Source of the DNA: Prochlorococcus sp. AG-409-M05
GTDB taxonomy: Bacteria > Cyanobacteriota > Cyanobacteriia > PCC-6307 > Cyanobiaceae
Direction: 5' to 3'
DNA length: 64,000 bases
NCBI GenBank assembly: GCA_003215435.1
Contig: QCKJ01000005.1
Span: forward strand, 1-64,000
The notes under the pieces were generated by a model, which saw only the letters and a list, made by a program, of their open reading frames with translations, had not been told where the DNA came from and did not search any database. The position numbers and the translations under genes were made by a program. Every line of letters begins with the position of its first letter. The stretch's first letter is position 1. Shown here piece after piece: positions 29,514-40,746 of the stretch.

Positions 29514-30602
29514 TTAACCAGCTAATGACAACTCAAACTCTGCTTGATCTGAATTCTCATTAATTTCAAAAACCTTACAAAATACTTTTACCACCCGATC
29601 TCCTGAATCAATCTGCTCAAGAGGATCTTTTCTTAAGCGATGTCTAAGCGAGCAGCAAACAACCCTTGAGACATCCTCATCAGAGACTTCTGTACGCCCC
29701 TCAAAAGCGGCAAGAGCCCTCGCAGCCCTGTTGGTGACTATATCTCCACGTAATCCATCTACATCCAATTCTCCACACACTGCTGATATCCGAAGGCGAA
29801 GTTCCTCGTCAATAGTGACTGATTCAAGTCTCTGCTGAGCTTCAACTACCTTTTTCTGAAGTAGAGATTGATTCTCCTCAACAGAAGAAGAGAAACCATC
29901 TGGATCACTATCAAATGCAGTCCTTTGATCAACAACCTGAACCCTTAGGTTTGCATCTCGAACTGTACGAACCTCAACACTCATTCCAAACCTATCAAGC
30001 AACTGTGGGCGTAATTCTCCTTCCTCAGGGTTACCTGAACCTATAAGAACAAAACGTGCAGGATGACGAACTGAGATCCCCTCTCTTTCAACAGTATTCC
30101 AACCAGAAGCTGCTGAATCAAGTAAAACATCAACCAAATGATCATCAAGCAAATTCACCTCGTCCACGTAAAGGAGTCCTCGATTTGCTTTAGCTAATAA
30201 CCCTGGTTCAAAAGCTCTTACACCTTCACTGAGAGCCTTCTCAATATCGATAGTTCCACATAAACGGTCCTCTGTGGCCCCGAGTGGGAGATCGACCATA
30301 GGAACCTGCCTTGACTCAGTACCCAAGCTTTCGCCCCTTTCGATCCTTTCAAGGACGTCAGTGCTTTGAAGATCTGGATCTATTGGAGAACTGTTGTAAG
30401 GGTCGCCAGAAACAACATCAATTCCTGGCAAAAGGTCAGCAAGGGCTCTGATAGTGGTGGACTTTCCCGTACCTCTATCACCCATGATCATGACACCGCC
30501 AATTCGTGGGTCAATGACATTGAGCAGAAGAGCTAATTTCATCTCCTCTTGGCCTATTACGGCTGTAAAAGGGAAGACCCTTCTCTTCCTAGTTGAACTC
30601 AC
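29514..30602 (-). CDS. chlI: magnesium chelatase ATPase subunit I
   Basis: ORF 362 aa; GGVMIMGDRGTGKSTTIRALADLLP, LLYVDEVNLLDDHLVDVLLDSAASGWNTVEREG. Confidence 0.97.
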   Translation of the reverse strand: MSSTRKRRVFPFTAVIGQEEMKLALLLNVIDPRIGGVMIMGDRGTGKSTTIRALADLLPGIDVVSGDPYNSSPIDPDLQSTDVLERIERGESLGTESRQVPMVDLPLGATEDRLCGTIDIEKALSEGVRAFEPGLLAKANRGLLYVDEVNLLDDHLVDVLLDSAASGWNTVEREGISVRHPARFVLIGSGNPEEGELRPQLLDRFGMSVEVRTVRDANLRVQVVDQRTAFDSDPDGFSSSVEENQSLLQKKVVEAQQRLESVTIDEELRLRISAVCGELDVDGLRGDIVTNRAARALAAFEGRTEVSDEDVSRVVCCSLRHRLRKDPLEQIDSGDRVVKVFCKVFEINENSDQAEFELSLAG

Positions 30603-30644
30603 AGTTTGATTGTCGTATTAACTTGGATTGTTTCACAAGCTTGG

Positions 30645-31742
30645 CTAAAAATTGGTGTTAGTCAATTTTGATAATTCGGCTTTTGGCCTCAAAACTGGTG
30701 CCATAGCTTCAGCCATATCCCTTATAAGCTGTGTTGAACGAGGATCATTGAATGGTCCTGTAACAATAAATGCGGCAATTGCGCGGGTGTTATTAGGCAT
30801 TTCAATTAAACCAACATCAACATAAGCAGTTCCAATATCTCCGGTTTTGTTAAAAACCTTGTACCCCTTCAACAAAAGTCCATCATCAGGGTTGAGCTGA
30901 GATCCCCCTAAGCCTTTTAACAATCCGCCAGGGATAAGGCGGTTGCTAACAGAAGTGCTCATGACCTCACGGAACAAATCCCTTGATCGAATACTTAAGG
31001 CTTCTCCAGAGTCAACTAAAGCAATAGCTAAAACCAAATCCCGAGCACTAGTGGTATTTGTTCCAGTTAAATCTGGCAAATAGTTTTTGATTTCTGTAGA
31101 ACTCAACCCTAGTTTCATAAAAGTTCTATTTAGGACCTCCTTTCCTCCTATTCGACTGATAAGGAGATTTGTTCCCGTGTTATCACTCACTCGTATCATT
31201 TCTGTAGCAACTTCATGAACAGGAAAAGTACTGCCCAATGGCTCAAAAGCCATCCATCCAGCTCCACCTCCTATGAGATCTTTTTTTAACTGAAGAGGTT
31301 CATTCCATTTCAATTCGCCACTATCAAGCATCTGTAAGGCCACAAGCAAAATAGGCGCCTTAATAGAGCTAGCAGCTGGGAGTTGTGCATTTGCATCAAC
31401 AGATGCAAAACTACCATCATCAAGATTAATTATTAGGGCACTCGCTTTTAAGTCAGGTTGTCTTGAAACCAATTCTCTCCAACGAACACTTAAACCCTTT
31501 AGTTCTTTTTGAGGAATAAAAGTATTAGTTTTTAAACGTCTAGTCACATCACTAATAGTTAGATTCAATTTCTTTTTTCTACTTCTCTCTCCAAATAGAA
31601 TATTTAATGGTTTGAATTGTCGAGAAGATAAGCCTCCTTGAATAGGAGCGCTATCTAAAAACTTCAACCCAGTTCCAGCCAAGACACCAATACCTAGTCC
31701 ATATAAGCAAAGTCTTAAAAGTGTTCTTAGTGGTTTAGACAA
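30645..31742 (-). CDS. class A beta-lactamase-like serine hydrolase
   Basis: ORF 365 aa; SSIK (SxxK), SDN in RVSDNTGTN, KTG in VFNKTGDIG. Confidence 0.88.
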   Translation of the reverse strand: MSKPLRTLLRLCLYGLGIGVLAGTGLKFLDSAPIQGGLSSRQFKPLNILFGERSRKKKLNLTISDVTRRLKTNTFIPQKELKGLSVRWRELVSRQPDLKASALIINLDDGSFASVDANAQLPAASSIKAPILLVALQMLDSGELKWNEPLQLKKDLIGGGAGWMAFEPLGSTFPVHEVATEMIRVSDNTGTNLLISRIGGKEVLNRTFMKLGLSSTEIKNYLPDLTGTNTTSARDLVLAIALVDSGEALSIRSRDLFREVMSTSVSNRLIPGGLLKGLGGSQLNPDDGLLLKGYKVFNKTGDIGTAYVDVGLIEMPNNTRAIAAFIVTGPFNDPRSTQLIRDMAEAMAPVLRPKAELSKLTNTNF

Positions 31743-31801
31743 AATTTCTAGCTTGAAAAAGAGGAATCATTAGAGGTAACTTGTTACTCAATCAAACGAA
31801 C

Positions 31802-32548
31802 CTAAGAAGCTCTTGAGAAAATAGCCCATCTAATTTGTCGTATCATTCCACGTATAAGAGAAATCTCTTCTGACCTTATAACAGCTCTATTTAATAAGGC
31901 GCGGACTTTGGCCATTCGCGCATGAGCTGAATGATCCAGTAGGAAGCCGATCTCCAAAAGGAGCTCTTGGGCATCAGACATACATTCTTCGAGTTCTAAA
32001 GGGTAAGCAGGCTCAGTCTCTATGGATGAATTTCCCTTGGTCGAGTGATTTAGTTGATCAGTTAGACGGTGAAGCTCATAGAGCACAACAGCCACAGCAT
32101 GTGAAAGATTTAAAGAGGGATATGAAGGAGAACTTTTCAAGGTCAGAACTTTCTGAGCGAGTCGGAGCTCATCGTTTGTCAGGCCTCTGTCCTCTCTACC
32201 AAATACCAACGCAGTGAGAACATCTTCTGAACGCTTTAACAACCAAGGCAGTGCCACTTCTGGAGAATAGAGAGGGATAGTGCCATGGTGAACCCTTCCA
32301 CAGGTAGCAACTACCCTTCGACAATCAACTAATGCATCAAGAAGAGTAGGGAAAATCTTTGCTTCTCTAAGAAATTTCTCTCCTTTTGTAGCCAAAAGCT
32401 GGGCATCCTTATCCATTGGATTACAGCGTGGAGAGACCAGTCTTAATTCTTTAATTCCAAAATTCTCACAAAGCCTTGCAACACTGCCTACATTCAAAGG
32501 CCCTGAAGGTTCAACAAGAATAACTACAGTATTAGAGAGGCCTAACAA
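31802..32548 (-). CDS. TrmH/SpoU family RNA 2'-O-methyltransferase (TrmJ-like)
   Basis: ORF 248 aa; VEPSGPLNVGSVARLCENFG, ALVFGREDRGLTNDEL, PSYPSLNLSHAVAVVLYE. Confidence 0.93.
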   Translation of the reverse strand: MLGLSNTVVILVEPSGPLNVGSVARLCENFGIKELRLVSPRCNPMDKDAQLLATKGEKFLREAKIFPTLLDALVDCRRVVATCGRVHHGTIPLYSPEVALPWLLKRSEDVLTALVFGREDRGLTNDELRLAQKVLTLKSSPSYPSLNLSHAVAVVLYELHRLTDQLNHSTKGNSSIETEPAYPLELEECMSDAQELLLEIGFLLDHSAHARMAKVRALLNRAVIRSEEISLIRGMIRQIRWAIFSRAS

Positions 32549-32553
32549 ATGGG

Positions 32554-32943
32554 TTAAGCAAGAGCATGTAAGTAGGCCAATAAATCGGCCATTTTCTGTG
32601 GATCTAACTCAAAACTTGGCATTGGAGGTGTACTACCACTTAGAACCTGTTTAATAAGCTTAGTGTCACTCCTCCTAAAGGTTATCTGGCGAAGATCTGG
32701 ACCAACTAAACCTTGAGCAGATATTCCATGACAACCCACACAATTCATTCTAAATAAATCTGTTCCGCGGTCTCTTGAACCTTGAAGATTCAGAGTAGCT
32801 CTGACATATGGGTCACTAAATGGAGTCCCTGGGAAAAAGAAAAGAAAAGACAGGCAAGAACTTGCAGCTAAGACAATCAGGCCTGTAATTAGACCAAGAT
32901 TTCTTTGGTTCGTTCTTGAGAAAATTGATGACGGGCCTGTCAC
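32554..32943 (-). CDS. cytM: cytochrome cM-like c-type cytochrome
   Basis: ORF 129 aa; N-terminal membrane segment, CVGCH haem motif, PPMPSFELDPQKMADLLAYLHAL. Confidence 0.85.
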   Translation of the reverse strand: MTGPSSIFSRTNQRNLGLITGLIVLAASSCLSFLFFFPGTPFSDPYVRATLNLQGSRDRGTDLFRMNCVGCHGISAQGLVGPDLRQITFRRSDTKLIKQVLSGSTPPMPSFELDPQKMADLLAYLHALA

Positions 32944-32999
32944 GAGTATCTTGAAGGCATGAAAGAATTGTGGAGGATCTTTCCTCTTATCGCGAAGTC

Positions 33000-33113
33000 A
33001 TGATCGAACCTCTCCTCTGTGGAATTGTTCTAGGTTTAATACCAATCACACTTTTGGGCCTATTTGTTGATGCTTGGAACCAGTATCGCAGGAGTAATTC
33101 TCTGGGAGGTTAA
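33000..33113 (+). CDS. petG: cytochrome b6-f complex subunit V (not in ORF track)
   Basis: 37 aa [37 protein letters not shown] matches the PetG pattern ([30 protein letters not shown]). Confidence 0.93.
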   Translation: MIEPLLCGIVLGLIPITLLGLFVDAWNQYRRSNSLGG

Positions 33114-33735
33114 TTATCAGCAAAGCTGTATTGCCATAAATCCGTCGATCTATCTCCTGCCATGGACTAGGTGGGACTAAAGGTAAGTGAGCTGCGTATT
33201 CACAAATGACTAAACCTCCTTTTGCAATCCAATTGCCTTCTAACAAGCTTCTAATAACCGGTTCATAAAGGCCTGAATCGTAAGGAGGGTCTAAGTAAAC
33301 CGCATCAAAAGTAAGTCCTTTCTTTTGTGGACTGGACAATCCATAAAGCATTTCTTGATCAGGTCCTGCTTTTAAAAAAGAGAGAACTTCTCTGCGAAAT
33401 ACTCTCACTTCAGATTTTTGAAGCAGCCCTTGAGAGGCTAATACTAGGTTTGTTTTGCAAATCTCCGCAGTTTTGGCGTGACGCTCAACAGCTACAACTA
33501 GACCAGCGCCTCTTTGCAAAGCTTCACAGCCAATCACTCCACTACCACTACAAAGGTCTAACCAATATGACCCTTTTATGTTGTGACCAAGAAGGTTTAA
33601 AAGAGCTTCTCTAACTCGGCTAGGAGTAGGCCTAGTTCCTTTTCCTAAAGGGCTTAAAAGCCTTCTTCCAGTAAGGAGTTTTAAATTCCCGCTCACTGTA
33701 AAGGTTGAGCTCCTTCCTCCAACCATGACAGCCAA
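33046..33735 (-). CDS. rsmD: 16S rRNA (guanine966-N2)-methyltransferase RsmD
   Basis: ORF 229 aa; [51 protein letters not shown]; start probably internal to the listed ORF. Confidence 0.92.
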   Translation of the reverse strand: MAVMVGGRSSTFTVSGNLKLLTGRRLLSPLGKGTRPTPSRVREALLNLLGHNIKGSYWLDLCSGSGVIGCEALQRGAGLVVAVERHAKTAEICKTNLVLASQGLLQKSEVRVFRREVLSFLKAGPDQEMLYGLSSPQKKGLTFDAVYLDPPYDSGLYEPVIRSLLEGNWIAKGGLVICEYAAHLPLVPPSPWQEIDRRIYGNTALLIINLPENYSCDTGSKHQQIGPKV

Positions 33736-34334
33736 CGCTTAAGCATTCTCTGCCCTGCAATAGATGATTTCTCAGGGTGAAACTGGCATGCGCCAATTCT
33801 TCCTTTCCAGACAACTGCTGTGACTCCCAACTTTCCAAAAGGTGCTGTAGCTGCCAAATCCTGAGTATCTTCTGGGATTGCTGCATAAGAATGAACGAAA
33901 TACATCCAATTAGACGCATCGTTATCAGCAAGCAAAGGGCAGGCTTTTCTTTGCTTAAGAGGCGCCCAACCCATATGAGGGATTCTCTCCTCCTCGTTAC
34001 TGGGCAACCTACGAACAATGCCCTTAAGGAGACCTAGCCCTTTTGATTTACCTTCATCACTAGCTTCAAAAAGCAACTGAAGACCTAAACAGATCCCTAG
34101 CAAAGGCTTCCCTTGTTCAGCCCAATCCTTTAGAGAAGACACCATTCCGATCTTTTCAAGGCATTCCATAGCTGGATCAAATGCGCCTACTCCAGGGAGT
34201 ATCAAACCTGAACAGTTGGCAAGGTCTTCAGGGCTGTTAACAATTAATAGTTCCTTATCTAGTCGAGAAAAGGCCTTTCGCACAGAATGCAAATTGCCCA
34301 TGCCGTAATCAATCAGACCAAGGCTGCGTGACAC
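33693..34334 (-). CDS. hisH: imidazole glycerol phosphate synthase, glutamine amidotransferase subunit
   Basis: ORF 213 aa; IDYGMGNLHSVRKAF, PLLGICLGLQLLFEASDEG, GACQFHPEKSS. Confidence 0.97.
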   Translation of the reverse strand: MSRSLGLIDYGMGNLHSVRKAFSRLDKELLIVNSPEDLANCSGLILPGVGAFDPAMECLEKIGMVSSLKDWAEQGKPLLGICLGLQLLFEASDEGKSKGLGLLKGIVRRLPSNEEERIPHMGWAPLKQRKACPLLADNDASNWMYFVHSYAAIPEDTQDLAATAPFGKLGVTAVVWKGRIGACQFHPEKSSIAGQRMLKRWLSWLEEGAQPLQ

Positions 34335-34352
34335 AGAAATCTGGAAATGAAT

Positions 34353-34709
34353 TTATAAATACTTGGAGATAGTCCCGGCCAATGTTGCCTTAGGAACCGC
34401 CCCTACAACAGTATCTACCTTCTGGCCACCTTTAAAGACCATCAAGGTTGGAATACTACGAATCCCATATTGGCTAGCAACATTTGGGTTCTCATCTGTA
34501 TTGAGTTTGAAGACTTTGATCTTGCCTTCAAATTCCTTTGCAATCTCATCAACGATGGGTGCAACCATGCGGCAAGGGCCACACCATGGAGCCCAGAAGT
34601 CAACAAGAACAGGGACGCTACTTTGTAGAACATCCTGTTCAAAAGAGCTATCGGTGACGGCAGTGGCGCTTGACATTCTTACTGGTTCTATTCTGGGGAA
34701 ACTTAGCAA
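34353..34709 (-). CDS. trxA: thioredoxin
   Basis: ORF 118 aa; [24 protein letters not shown]. Confidence 0.97.
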   Translation of the reverse strand: MLSFPRIEPVRMSSATAVTDSSFEQDVLQSSVPVLVDFWAPWCGPCRMVAPIVDEIAKEFEGKIKVFKLNTDENPNVASQYGIRSIPTLMVFKGGQKVDTVVGAVPKATLAGTISKYL

Positions 34710-34780
34710 CCGTTATCAGTGAATTGAGAATTTAAAGCCCTCAGCCTTGGAAACTGTGACGGTTGCGTATAAGAGAAGAC

Positions 34781-34836
34781 AAAAAGCCCGAGCTTGTCGG
34801 GCAAGGGTGTGAGGAGTGTGTGGGCCGAAGCCCTCA
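34781..34836 (-). ncRNA. yfr1: Yfr1 cyanobacterial small RNA
   Basis: Reverse strand: TAATAT -10 box, GGGC-TTCG-GCCC hairpin, single-stranded ACTCCTCACAC motif, terminator GCCCGAcaagcTCGGGC + TTTTT; location between guaB and trxA is the established Yfr1 context. Confidence 0.9.
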
Positions 34837-34897
34837 CAAAAGAATATTAACTCCTGTCTAGGGAGTGGGCCAAGAAGTTGTCGGAATGAATAAGGAA

Positions 34898-36061
34898 CTA
34901 TTTACCCATTCCAAGTTGCTGTGCCTTTTGATAAACCTTTCCTTCCGTTAGGAGAGAAGGTGCAACAACCACTTCAACTTCCTGCATTTCTTTAAGTGTT
35001 TTTGCCCCTAAAGTCCCCATAGAGGTCTTCAAAGCACCTAGAAGGTTATGAGTTCCATCATCTAAAGAAGCAGGGCCTCTAAGGATTTGTTCAAGTGTTC
35101 CTGTTGAGCCAACCTTGATTCTTGTTCCTCTTGGCAACAAAGGGCTAGGAGTTGCCATACCCCAATGGAAACCACCCCCTGGAGCCTCATTAGAACGAGC
35201 AATTGGTGACCCAATCATTACTGCATCGGCCCCGCAGGCAATGCATTTACTTATATCCCCACCAGTAACAATTCCGCCATCAGCAATAACAGGTACATAT
35301 CGTCCACTCTCATTCTCATAATCGATCCTGGCTGAGGCACAATCAGCAACAGCCGTGGCTTGAGGAACACCAACACCTAATACACCTCTAGAAGTACATG
35401 CTGCTCCAGGGCCAATGCCCACCATTACACCAGCAGCTCCTGCCCTCATCAGATCAATTGCAATTTCATAAGTGACACAATTGCCAATTACAACAGGGAT
35501 GGGCATATCTCTACATAGTGACTGAAGATCTAGCTTCTTCCTATCTTCAGGGCCAATATGGTTAGTTGAAACAACAGTTGCCTGTACAAAAAACAAATCA
35601 GCTTCTGACTGGCTGATGACTTCTCCAAATCGTAATGCCGCTGATGGGGTTCCACTAACAGCGGCAATGCCTCCTAGTTCTTTAATCTCTTTTATTCGTT
35701 GGCTAATAAGCTTGGCTTGAACGGGTTGACTATAAATTTCCTGCATCAAAGGGACAAAAGAATCATTCCCTACTGAAGTGATGCGTTCAAGTATCGGTGA
35801 TGGGCTCTCATAACGAGTTTGTATCCCCTCTAGGTTCAAAACGCCAAGAGATCCAAGACGGGAAAGATTTACGGCCATATTTACGTCAACAACCCCATCC
35901 ATTGCGCTTGCAATAATTGGGATCTCTCGCTCAATGCCACCGAGAGTCCAACTCGTGTTTACCACCTCTGGGTCAATGGTGGTCCCTCCTGGGACAAGGG
36001 CTATTTCGTCGATGCCATAAGCTCGGCGAACAACCTTAGAGCGACCGAGCTGAATATTCAC
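34898..36061 (-). CDS. guaB: IMP dehydrogenase/GuaB3-type protein
   Basis: ORF 387 aa; VGIGPGAACTSRGVLGVGVPQATAVADCA, ADAVMIGSPIARSNEAPG. Confidence 0.93.
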   Translation of the reverse strand: MNIQLGRSKVVRRAYGIDEIALVPGGTTIDPEVVNTSWTLGGIEREIPIIASAMDGVVDVNMAVNLSRLGSLGVLNLEGIQTRYESPSPILERITSVGNDSFVPLMQEIYSQPVQAKLISQRIKEIKELGGIAAVSGTPSAALRFGEVISQSEADLFFVQATVVSTNHIGPEDRKKLDLQSLCRDMPIPVVIGNCVTYEIAIDLMRAGAAGVMVGIGPGAACTSRGVLGVGVPQATAVADCASARIDYENESGRYVPVIADGGIVTGGDISKCIACGADAVMIGSPIARSNEAPGGGFHWGMATPSPLLPRGTRIKVGSTGTLEQILRGPASLDDGTHNLLGALKTSMGTLGAKTLKEMQEVEVVVAPSLLTEGKVYQKAQQLGMGK

Positions 36062-36140
36062 TGGGATCTAAAGAGTTATGCCAAATTAACAACTAGTGAG
36101 AGAAAAAACGCTTCATCTAGAAACCAAGACAAGAAGAAGC

Positions 36141-36749
36141 TCAATTTTTTTCATCTCCACTAAAAGTCTTCCATCGATCTACAAGGCTAGTAAAGACTTC
36201 TTGCCGATCATCACTACGAACCAAACGGGTTACAGCAAAATAAACCACCCAAAACAAACCAATTAATTGGAAGAGCCTAGGAGCGGCAGGAACATGTGAA
36301 ACCGCCTGTAAAACACTGCCGTAAACCTGCAAGACCAAGAAAACCACAATCACAGCAGCCAGAATTAAAAGTGGTTGTCGAAGGCCTTTGAGTTGAAAAT
36401 TATTTTCCTTCAACCAATTAGAAAACTTTCCTGATAAAAGGGCCCATTCTTCACTTTGATCAGTTTCCTCAGGATTAGGTTCTGAGGCTGAAGAGTTAGT
36501 CCCAGGGATAGTTACAGTTTCAGAACTTGGTGTTTCCTCAAATTGAGCAGAGGACTTTTCTAATGTTTTGTCAAAAGGAGAGTTCTGTTGAGATTTATCT
36601 TCAGAAGCAAAAGGAGAACTGGTCCCAAAATAATCGGTTGACTCTGTTTGTTTATCTCCATCTATCCCTTCCCCTACTGAGTTTTCAGGTGCATCAGTTG
36701 GATTAATCTCCTCAGTAGAACTCATGGCTATGTCTATTCTTCGAGACAA
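36141..36749 (-). CDS. CAAD-like domain membrane protein with acidic/disordered N-terminal half
   Basis: ORF 202 aa; low-complexity S/E/T-rich N-terminus, then two TM helices with FQLIGLFWVVYFAVTRLVRSDDRQEVFTSL. Confidence 0.72.
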   Translation of the reverse strand: MSRRIDIAMSSTEEINPTDAPENSVGEGIDGDKQTESTDYFGTSSPFASEDKSQQNSPFDKTLEKSSAQFEETPSSETVTIPGTNSSASEPNPEETDQSEEWALLSGKFSNWLKENNFQLKGLRQPLLILAAVIVVFLVLQVYGSVLQAVSHVPAAPRLFQLIGLFWVVYFAVTRLVRSDDRQEVFTSLVDRWKTFSGDEKN

Positions 36750-36865
36750 AGCATATAAGCTCTTTTGATGACCTGCCAGTAGTAAAAACCCACAATAACT
36801 TGGATTGACGTCGCTCTTGTTAATGATGATCGCTCAAAAACGAACCATCCGAGATAACCTAGTGG

Positions 36866-39514
36866 TTGACAACCAGCTCTTATATGGCTGATCCAGTAGG
36901 ACCCGAGAGTGGCGGGCCTGAAGAATCTGATGGTCGGATAATCCAGACAGATCTTCGTAATGAGATGTCGCGCTCTTATTTGGAGTATGCGATGAGTGTG
37001 ATCGTCGGACGTGCATTACCTGATGCACGAGACGGTCTAAAGCCAGTACATAGAAGAATTCTCTATGCCATGTATGAATTAGGGCTCACAAGTGATCGGC
37101 CCTATAGAAAATGTGCACGTGTTGTAGGGGAAGTGCTTGGTAAATATCACCCTCACGGGGATACAGCTGTCTACGACGCGCTGGTTCGAATGGCGCAGGA
37201 TTTCTCAATGCAAATGCCATTGATTGATGGGCATGGAAATTTTGGGTCAATTGACAATGACCCTCCTGCTGCAATGAGATATACAGAGTCACGTCTTCAG
37301 GCTCTCACCACAGACAGTCTCCTTGAAGACATCGAATCAGAAACTGTTGATTTTGCGGATAATTTTGACGGCTCACAACAAGAGCCAACTGTATTACCGG
37401 CACGTATTCCACAACTGTTACTTAACGGGTCATCAGGAATTGCTGTTGGGATGGCAACAAACATCCCACCCCATAATCTCAATGAAATAATAAATGGCTT
37501 GCAATCTTTAATAGACAACCCTGAAATCAGTGATCAGGAATTAATGGAGATAATTCCTGGACCTGATTTCCCTACTGGAGGTCAGATACTTGGCCGTAGT
37601 GGAATTCGCGAGACTTACCTCTCAGGGAGAGGTTCAGTAACAATGCGTGGTGTTGCAAATATTGAGACTATTGAAGCTTCTGGAAGGCCGGATAGGGATG
37701 CTGTGATTATCACAGAGCTGCCATATCAAACAAACAAAGCAGCTTTAATAGAACGTATCGCAGACATGGTTAACGATAAAAAGCTGGAAGGAATTTCAGA
37801 TATTCGTGATGAGAGTGATCGTGACGGCATGAGAGTTGTTGTCGAACTAAGACGTGATGCCTACCCACAAGTAGTCCTTAACAACTTATTTAAGTTAACT
37901 CCATTACAAAGCAATTTTAGTGCGAATCTATTGGCCCTCGTTAACGACGAACCTGTAATTCTTAATTTGCGAAAGATGTTACAGGTGTTTCTTGACTTTA
38001 GGATAGAAACAGTTGAAAGACGAACTAAATACCTACTGAAAAAAGCTGAAGACAGAGATCATCTCCTATTAGGATTATTACTAGCATTAAAGGAACTTGA
38101 TCCAATAATTGCACTGATCCGAAGCGCCTCAGATACAGCAACTGCGAAACAACAATTACAGGACCGACATGGTCTTACAGGCATTCAGGCAGATGCCATT
38201 CTGCAGATGCAATTAAGACGACTAACAGCCCTAGAAGCAGACAAAATTCGTCTTGAGCATGAAGATCTAATAAAAAGAATTGCTGACTACAAAGACATCC
38301 TAGAGACGAAGGAACGCGTACTGAACATCATCAAAGATGAATTAGTTCAACTCAGTGAGCGCTATGCCACACCAAGAAGAACAGAGATTCTGGATTTAGG
38401 TGCTGGCCTAGAGGATATTGACCTCATCGCCAATGAACGTTCAGTAGTTCTCCTTACTGAAACTGGTTATTTAAAAAGAATGCCAGTCAGTGAATTTGAA
38501 GCAACCAGTCGTGGAACAAGAGGAAAAGCCGGGACAAGAAGTCAGGGGGAAGAAGCAGTAAAACTATTTATTAGTTGTAATGACCATGACAGTCTTCTTC
38601 TATTTAGTGACAGAGGTGTTTCATATGCGCTACCTGCATATCGTGTGCCGCAATGCAGCAGAACAGCAAAAGGAACGCCAGTAGTTCAACTTCTTCCCAT
38701 CCCTAGGGAAGAAGCCATAACCTCCTTGCTTTCTGTAAGTTCGTTCGATGACCAATCACATTTACTAATGCTCACTCAAGGGGGTTTTATTAAAAGAACA
38801 TCTTTATCTTCATTCAGCAAAATACGTTCAAACGGGCTTATCGCAATTGGCCTAGAAGAAGGCGATGCCTTGAAATGGGTGAGGCTAGCTCTCCCCGGAG
38901 ACAGCGTGTTAATTGGGTCAAAGTCTGGAATGACAATTCATTTCAGACTGCATGATGAGCTGCGCCCCTTAGGAAGAAGTGCCAGAGGTGTACGAGCAAT
39001 GAATCTTCGTTCAGGCGACTCTTTAGTAAGTATGGATGTACTTCCAACTGAACTAGCTGATCAGGTAGCAAAAAGCGTTGAAGAAGATTCTAATAACAAT
39101 TTAGAGAACACGTCTAACAGTGATGGTCCATGGGTACTTGTTGCCTCTGCGAGTGGACTAGGTAAGCGTGTACCAGTTACTCAGTTCAGACTTCAAAAAC
39201 GTGCAGGCATGGGACTTCGCGCCATGAAGTTTCGAATAAAAGATGATGTTTTAGTAGGTCTAAAAGTATTAGGAAAAGGGGAAGAACTTCTCCTAGTGAG
39301 CGAGCGAGGTGTAATTGTTCGCACTAGCGCAGACAAAATCTCGCAGCAATCAAGGGCTGCAACAGGTGTAAGACTACAAAAGCTTGATAGTGGGGACCAT
39401 CTATCAGAAGTTGTTTTAGTTCCACCTGAAGCTGAAGAAGAAACACAAAAAGAACTCGACTCTGAGACAAGTAAAGAGACCAAAGTCGAGAAGGCCCCCC
39501 CTGAGTCAAATTGA
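36866..39514 (+). CDS. gyrA: DNA gyrase subunit A (ATG at 36884 is the likelier start)
   Basis: ORF 882 aa; [56 protein letters not shown]. Confidence 0.97.
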   Translation: MTTSSYMADPVGPESGGPEESDGRIIQTDLRNEMSRSYLEYAMSVIVGRALPDARDGLKPVHRRILYAMYELGLTSDRPYRKCARVVGEVLGKYHPHGDTAVYDALVRMAQDFSMQMPLIDGHGNFGSIDNDPPAAMRYTESRLQALTTDSLLEDIESETVDFADNFDGSQQEPTVLPARIPQLLLNGSSGIAVGMATNIPPHNLNEIINGLQSLIDNPEISDQELMEIIPGPDFPTGGQILGRSGIRETYLSGRGSVTMRGVANIETIEASGRPDRDAVIITELPYQTNKAALIERIADMVNDKKLEGISDIRDESDRDGMRVVVELRRDAYPQVVLNNLFKLTPLQSNFSANLLALVNDEPVILNLRKMLQVFLDFRIETVERRTKYLLKKAEDRDHLLLGLLLALKELDPIIALIRSASDTATAKQQLQDRHGLTGIQADAILQMQLRRLTALEADKIRLEHEDLIKRIADYKDILETKERVLNIIKDELVQLSERYATPRRTEILDLGAGLEDIDLIANERSVVLLTETGYLKRMPVSEFEATSRGTRGKAGTRSQGEEAVKLFISCNDHDSLLLFSDRGVSYALPAYRVPQCSRTAKGTPVVQLLPIPREEAITSLLSVSSFDDQSHLLMLTQGGFIKRTSLSSFSKIRSNGLIAIGLEEGDALKWVRLALPGDSVLIGSKSGMTIHFRLHDELRPLGRSARGVRAMNLRSGDSLVSMDVLPTELADQVAKSVEEDSNNNLENTSNSDGPWVLVASASGLGKRVPVTQFRLQKRAGMGLRAMKFRIKDDVLVGLKVLGKGEELLLVSERGVIVRTSADKISQQSRAATGVRLQKLDSGDHLSEVVLVPPEAEEETQKELDSETSKETKVEKAPPESN

Positions 39515-40746
39515 GAAAGCATTCCGATGTACTAGTTATGGGAGCAGGGCCAGCAGCTCTGTGCATAGTTGCAGAATTAGTGCAACAAGGTTTAGATGTC
39601 ACGGCTATTGCCTCCCACACACCCGACAAGCCATGGCCTAATACCTACGGAATATGGGCAGAAGAACTCGAACTTCTTGGGATGGCTGATCTACTAGGTC
39701 ATCGATGGGAAAATACCGTTAGCTATTTTGGTAACGGTATTACTGTTGAGGGAAGGGAGGCAGTAGAACATAATTTCGACTATGGACTTTTTGATCAAGA
39801 GGCCCTTCAGAAGGCCCTTCTTAAACGGTGCAATGATTTGGATTGGAATCTTGATACGGTTAAAGAAATTCAAGTCCTAGGAGATGAAACCGAAGTAATT
39901 TGCATTTCAGGTAATCGCTATAAAGCTCGCCTTGCAATAGATGCAAGTGGACATCGTAGTCATTTTATTAAGCGCCCGTACCATGGTCCAGTTGCTCAAC
40001 AAGCTGCCTATGGGGTAGTAGGGCGCTTTAGTTGCCCACCCGTAAACAAAGGACAATTTGTTCTAATGGATTTTCGACCAGACCATCTAAATGAGTCTGA
40101 GCGAAAGCAGCCTCCCTCCTTTTTATACGCAATGGATTTTGGTGAAGATATTTATTTTGTTGAGGAAACATCACTCGCTTGCTCCCCACCTATGACCTTT
40201 GACCAGTTAAAGGAACGCCTAAATGCACGACTATCAAAAAGAGGCGTCGAGATAAACGAAATAATTCATGAAGAGCATTGTCTATTCCCGATGAACCTTC
40301 CTCTTCCATACAGAAACCAACCAGTTCTAGCATTTGGTGGGGCCGCAAGTATGGTTCATCCTGCCTCAGGGTATATGGTTGGAGCTTTATTAAGAAGGGC
40401 TCCAACTTTAGCAAAGCAATTAGCAATTGCTTTAGCAAAAGAACCGTCTTTAGATTCTGAGTCATTAGCAAGGGAAGGTTGGAATGTTCTCTGGTCACCA
40501 GAGTTAGTGCAAAGGCATAGGCTTTACCAATTTGGGTTAAGAAGACTAATGAGTTTTGATGAAAAGCGTCTACGTGCATTCTTTGCTACCTTCTTTTGTC
40601 TGCCTAGAAAAGATTGGTCGGGTTTTCTAGCCAATACACTCCCTTTGCATAAACTCATTGTTGTGATGATGAAGCTTTTTTGGATATCCCCATGGGAAAT
40701 TCGTATGGGGATGATTTTCGGAATGACTACTTCTACTCAGGAATAG
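39511..40746 (+). CDS. crtL: lycopene cyclase
   Basis: ORF 411 aa; [25 protein letters not shown] (Rossmann), [29 protein letters not shown] start overlaps gyrA stop (TTGA). Confidence 0.93.
   Translation: MRKHSDVLVMGAGPAALCIVAELVQQGLDVTAIASHTPDKPWPNTYGIWAEELELLGMADLLGHRWENTVSYFGNGITVEGREAVEHNFDYGLFDQEALQKALLKRCNDLDWNLDTVKEIQVLGDETEVICISGNRYKARLAIDASGHRSHFIKRPYHGPVAQQAAYGVVGRFSCPPVNKGQFVLMDFRPDHLNESERKQPPSFLYAMDFGEDIYFVEETSLACSPPMTFDQLKERLNARLSKRGVEINEIIHEEHCLFPMNLPLPYRNQPVLAFGGAASMVHPASGYMVGALLRRAPTLAKQLAIALAKEPSLDSESLAREGWNVLWSPELVQRHRLYQFGLRRLMSFDEKRLRAFFATFFCLPRKDWSGFLANTLPLHKLIVVMMKLFWISPWEIRMGMIFGMTTSTQE

Noticed and set aside
37086-37518. Antisense ORFs within gyrA
   Set aside because: Shadow ORFs of a highly conserved gene
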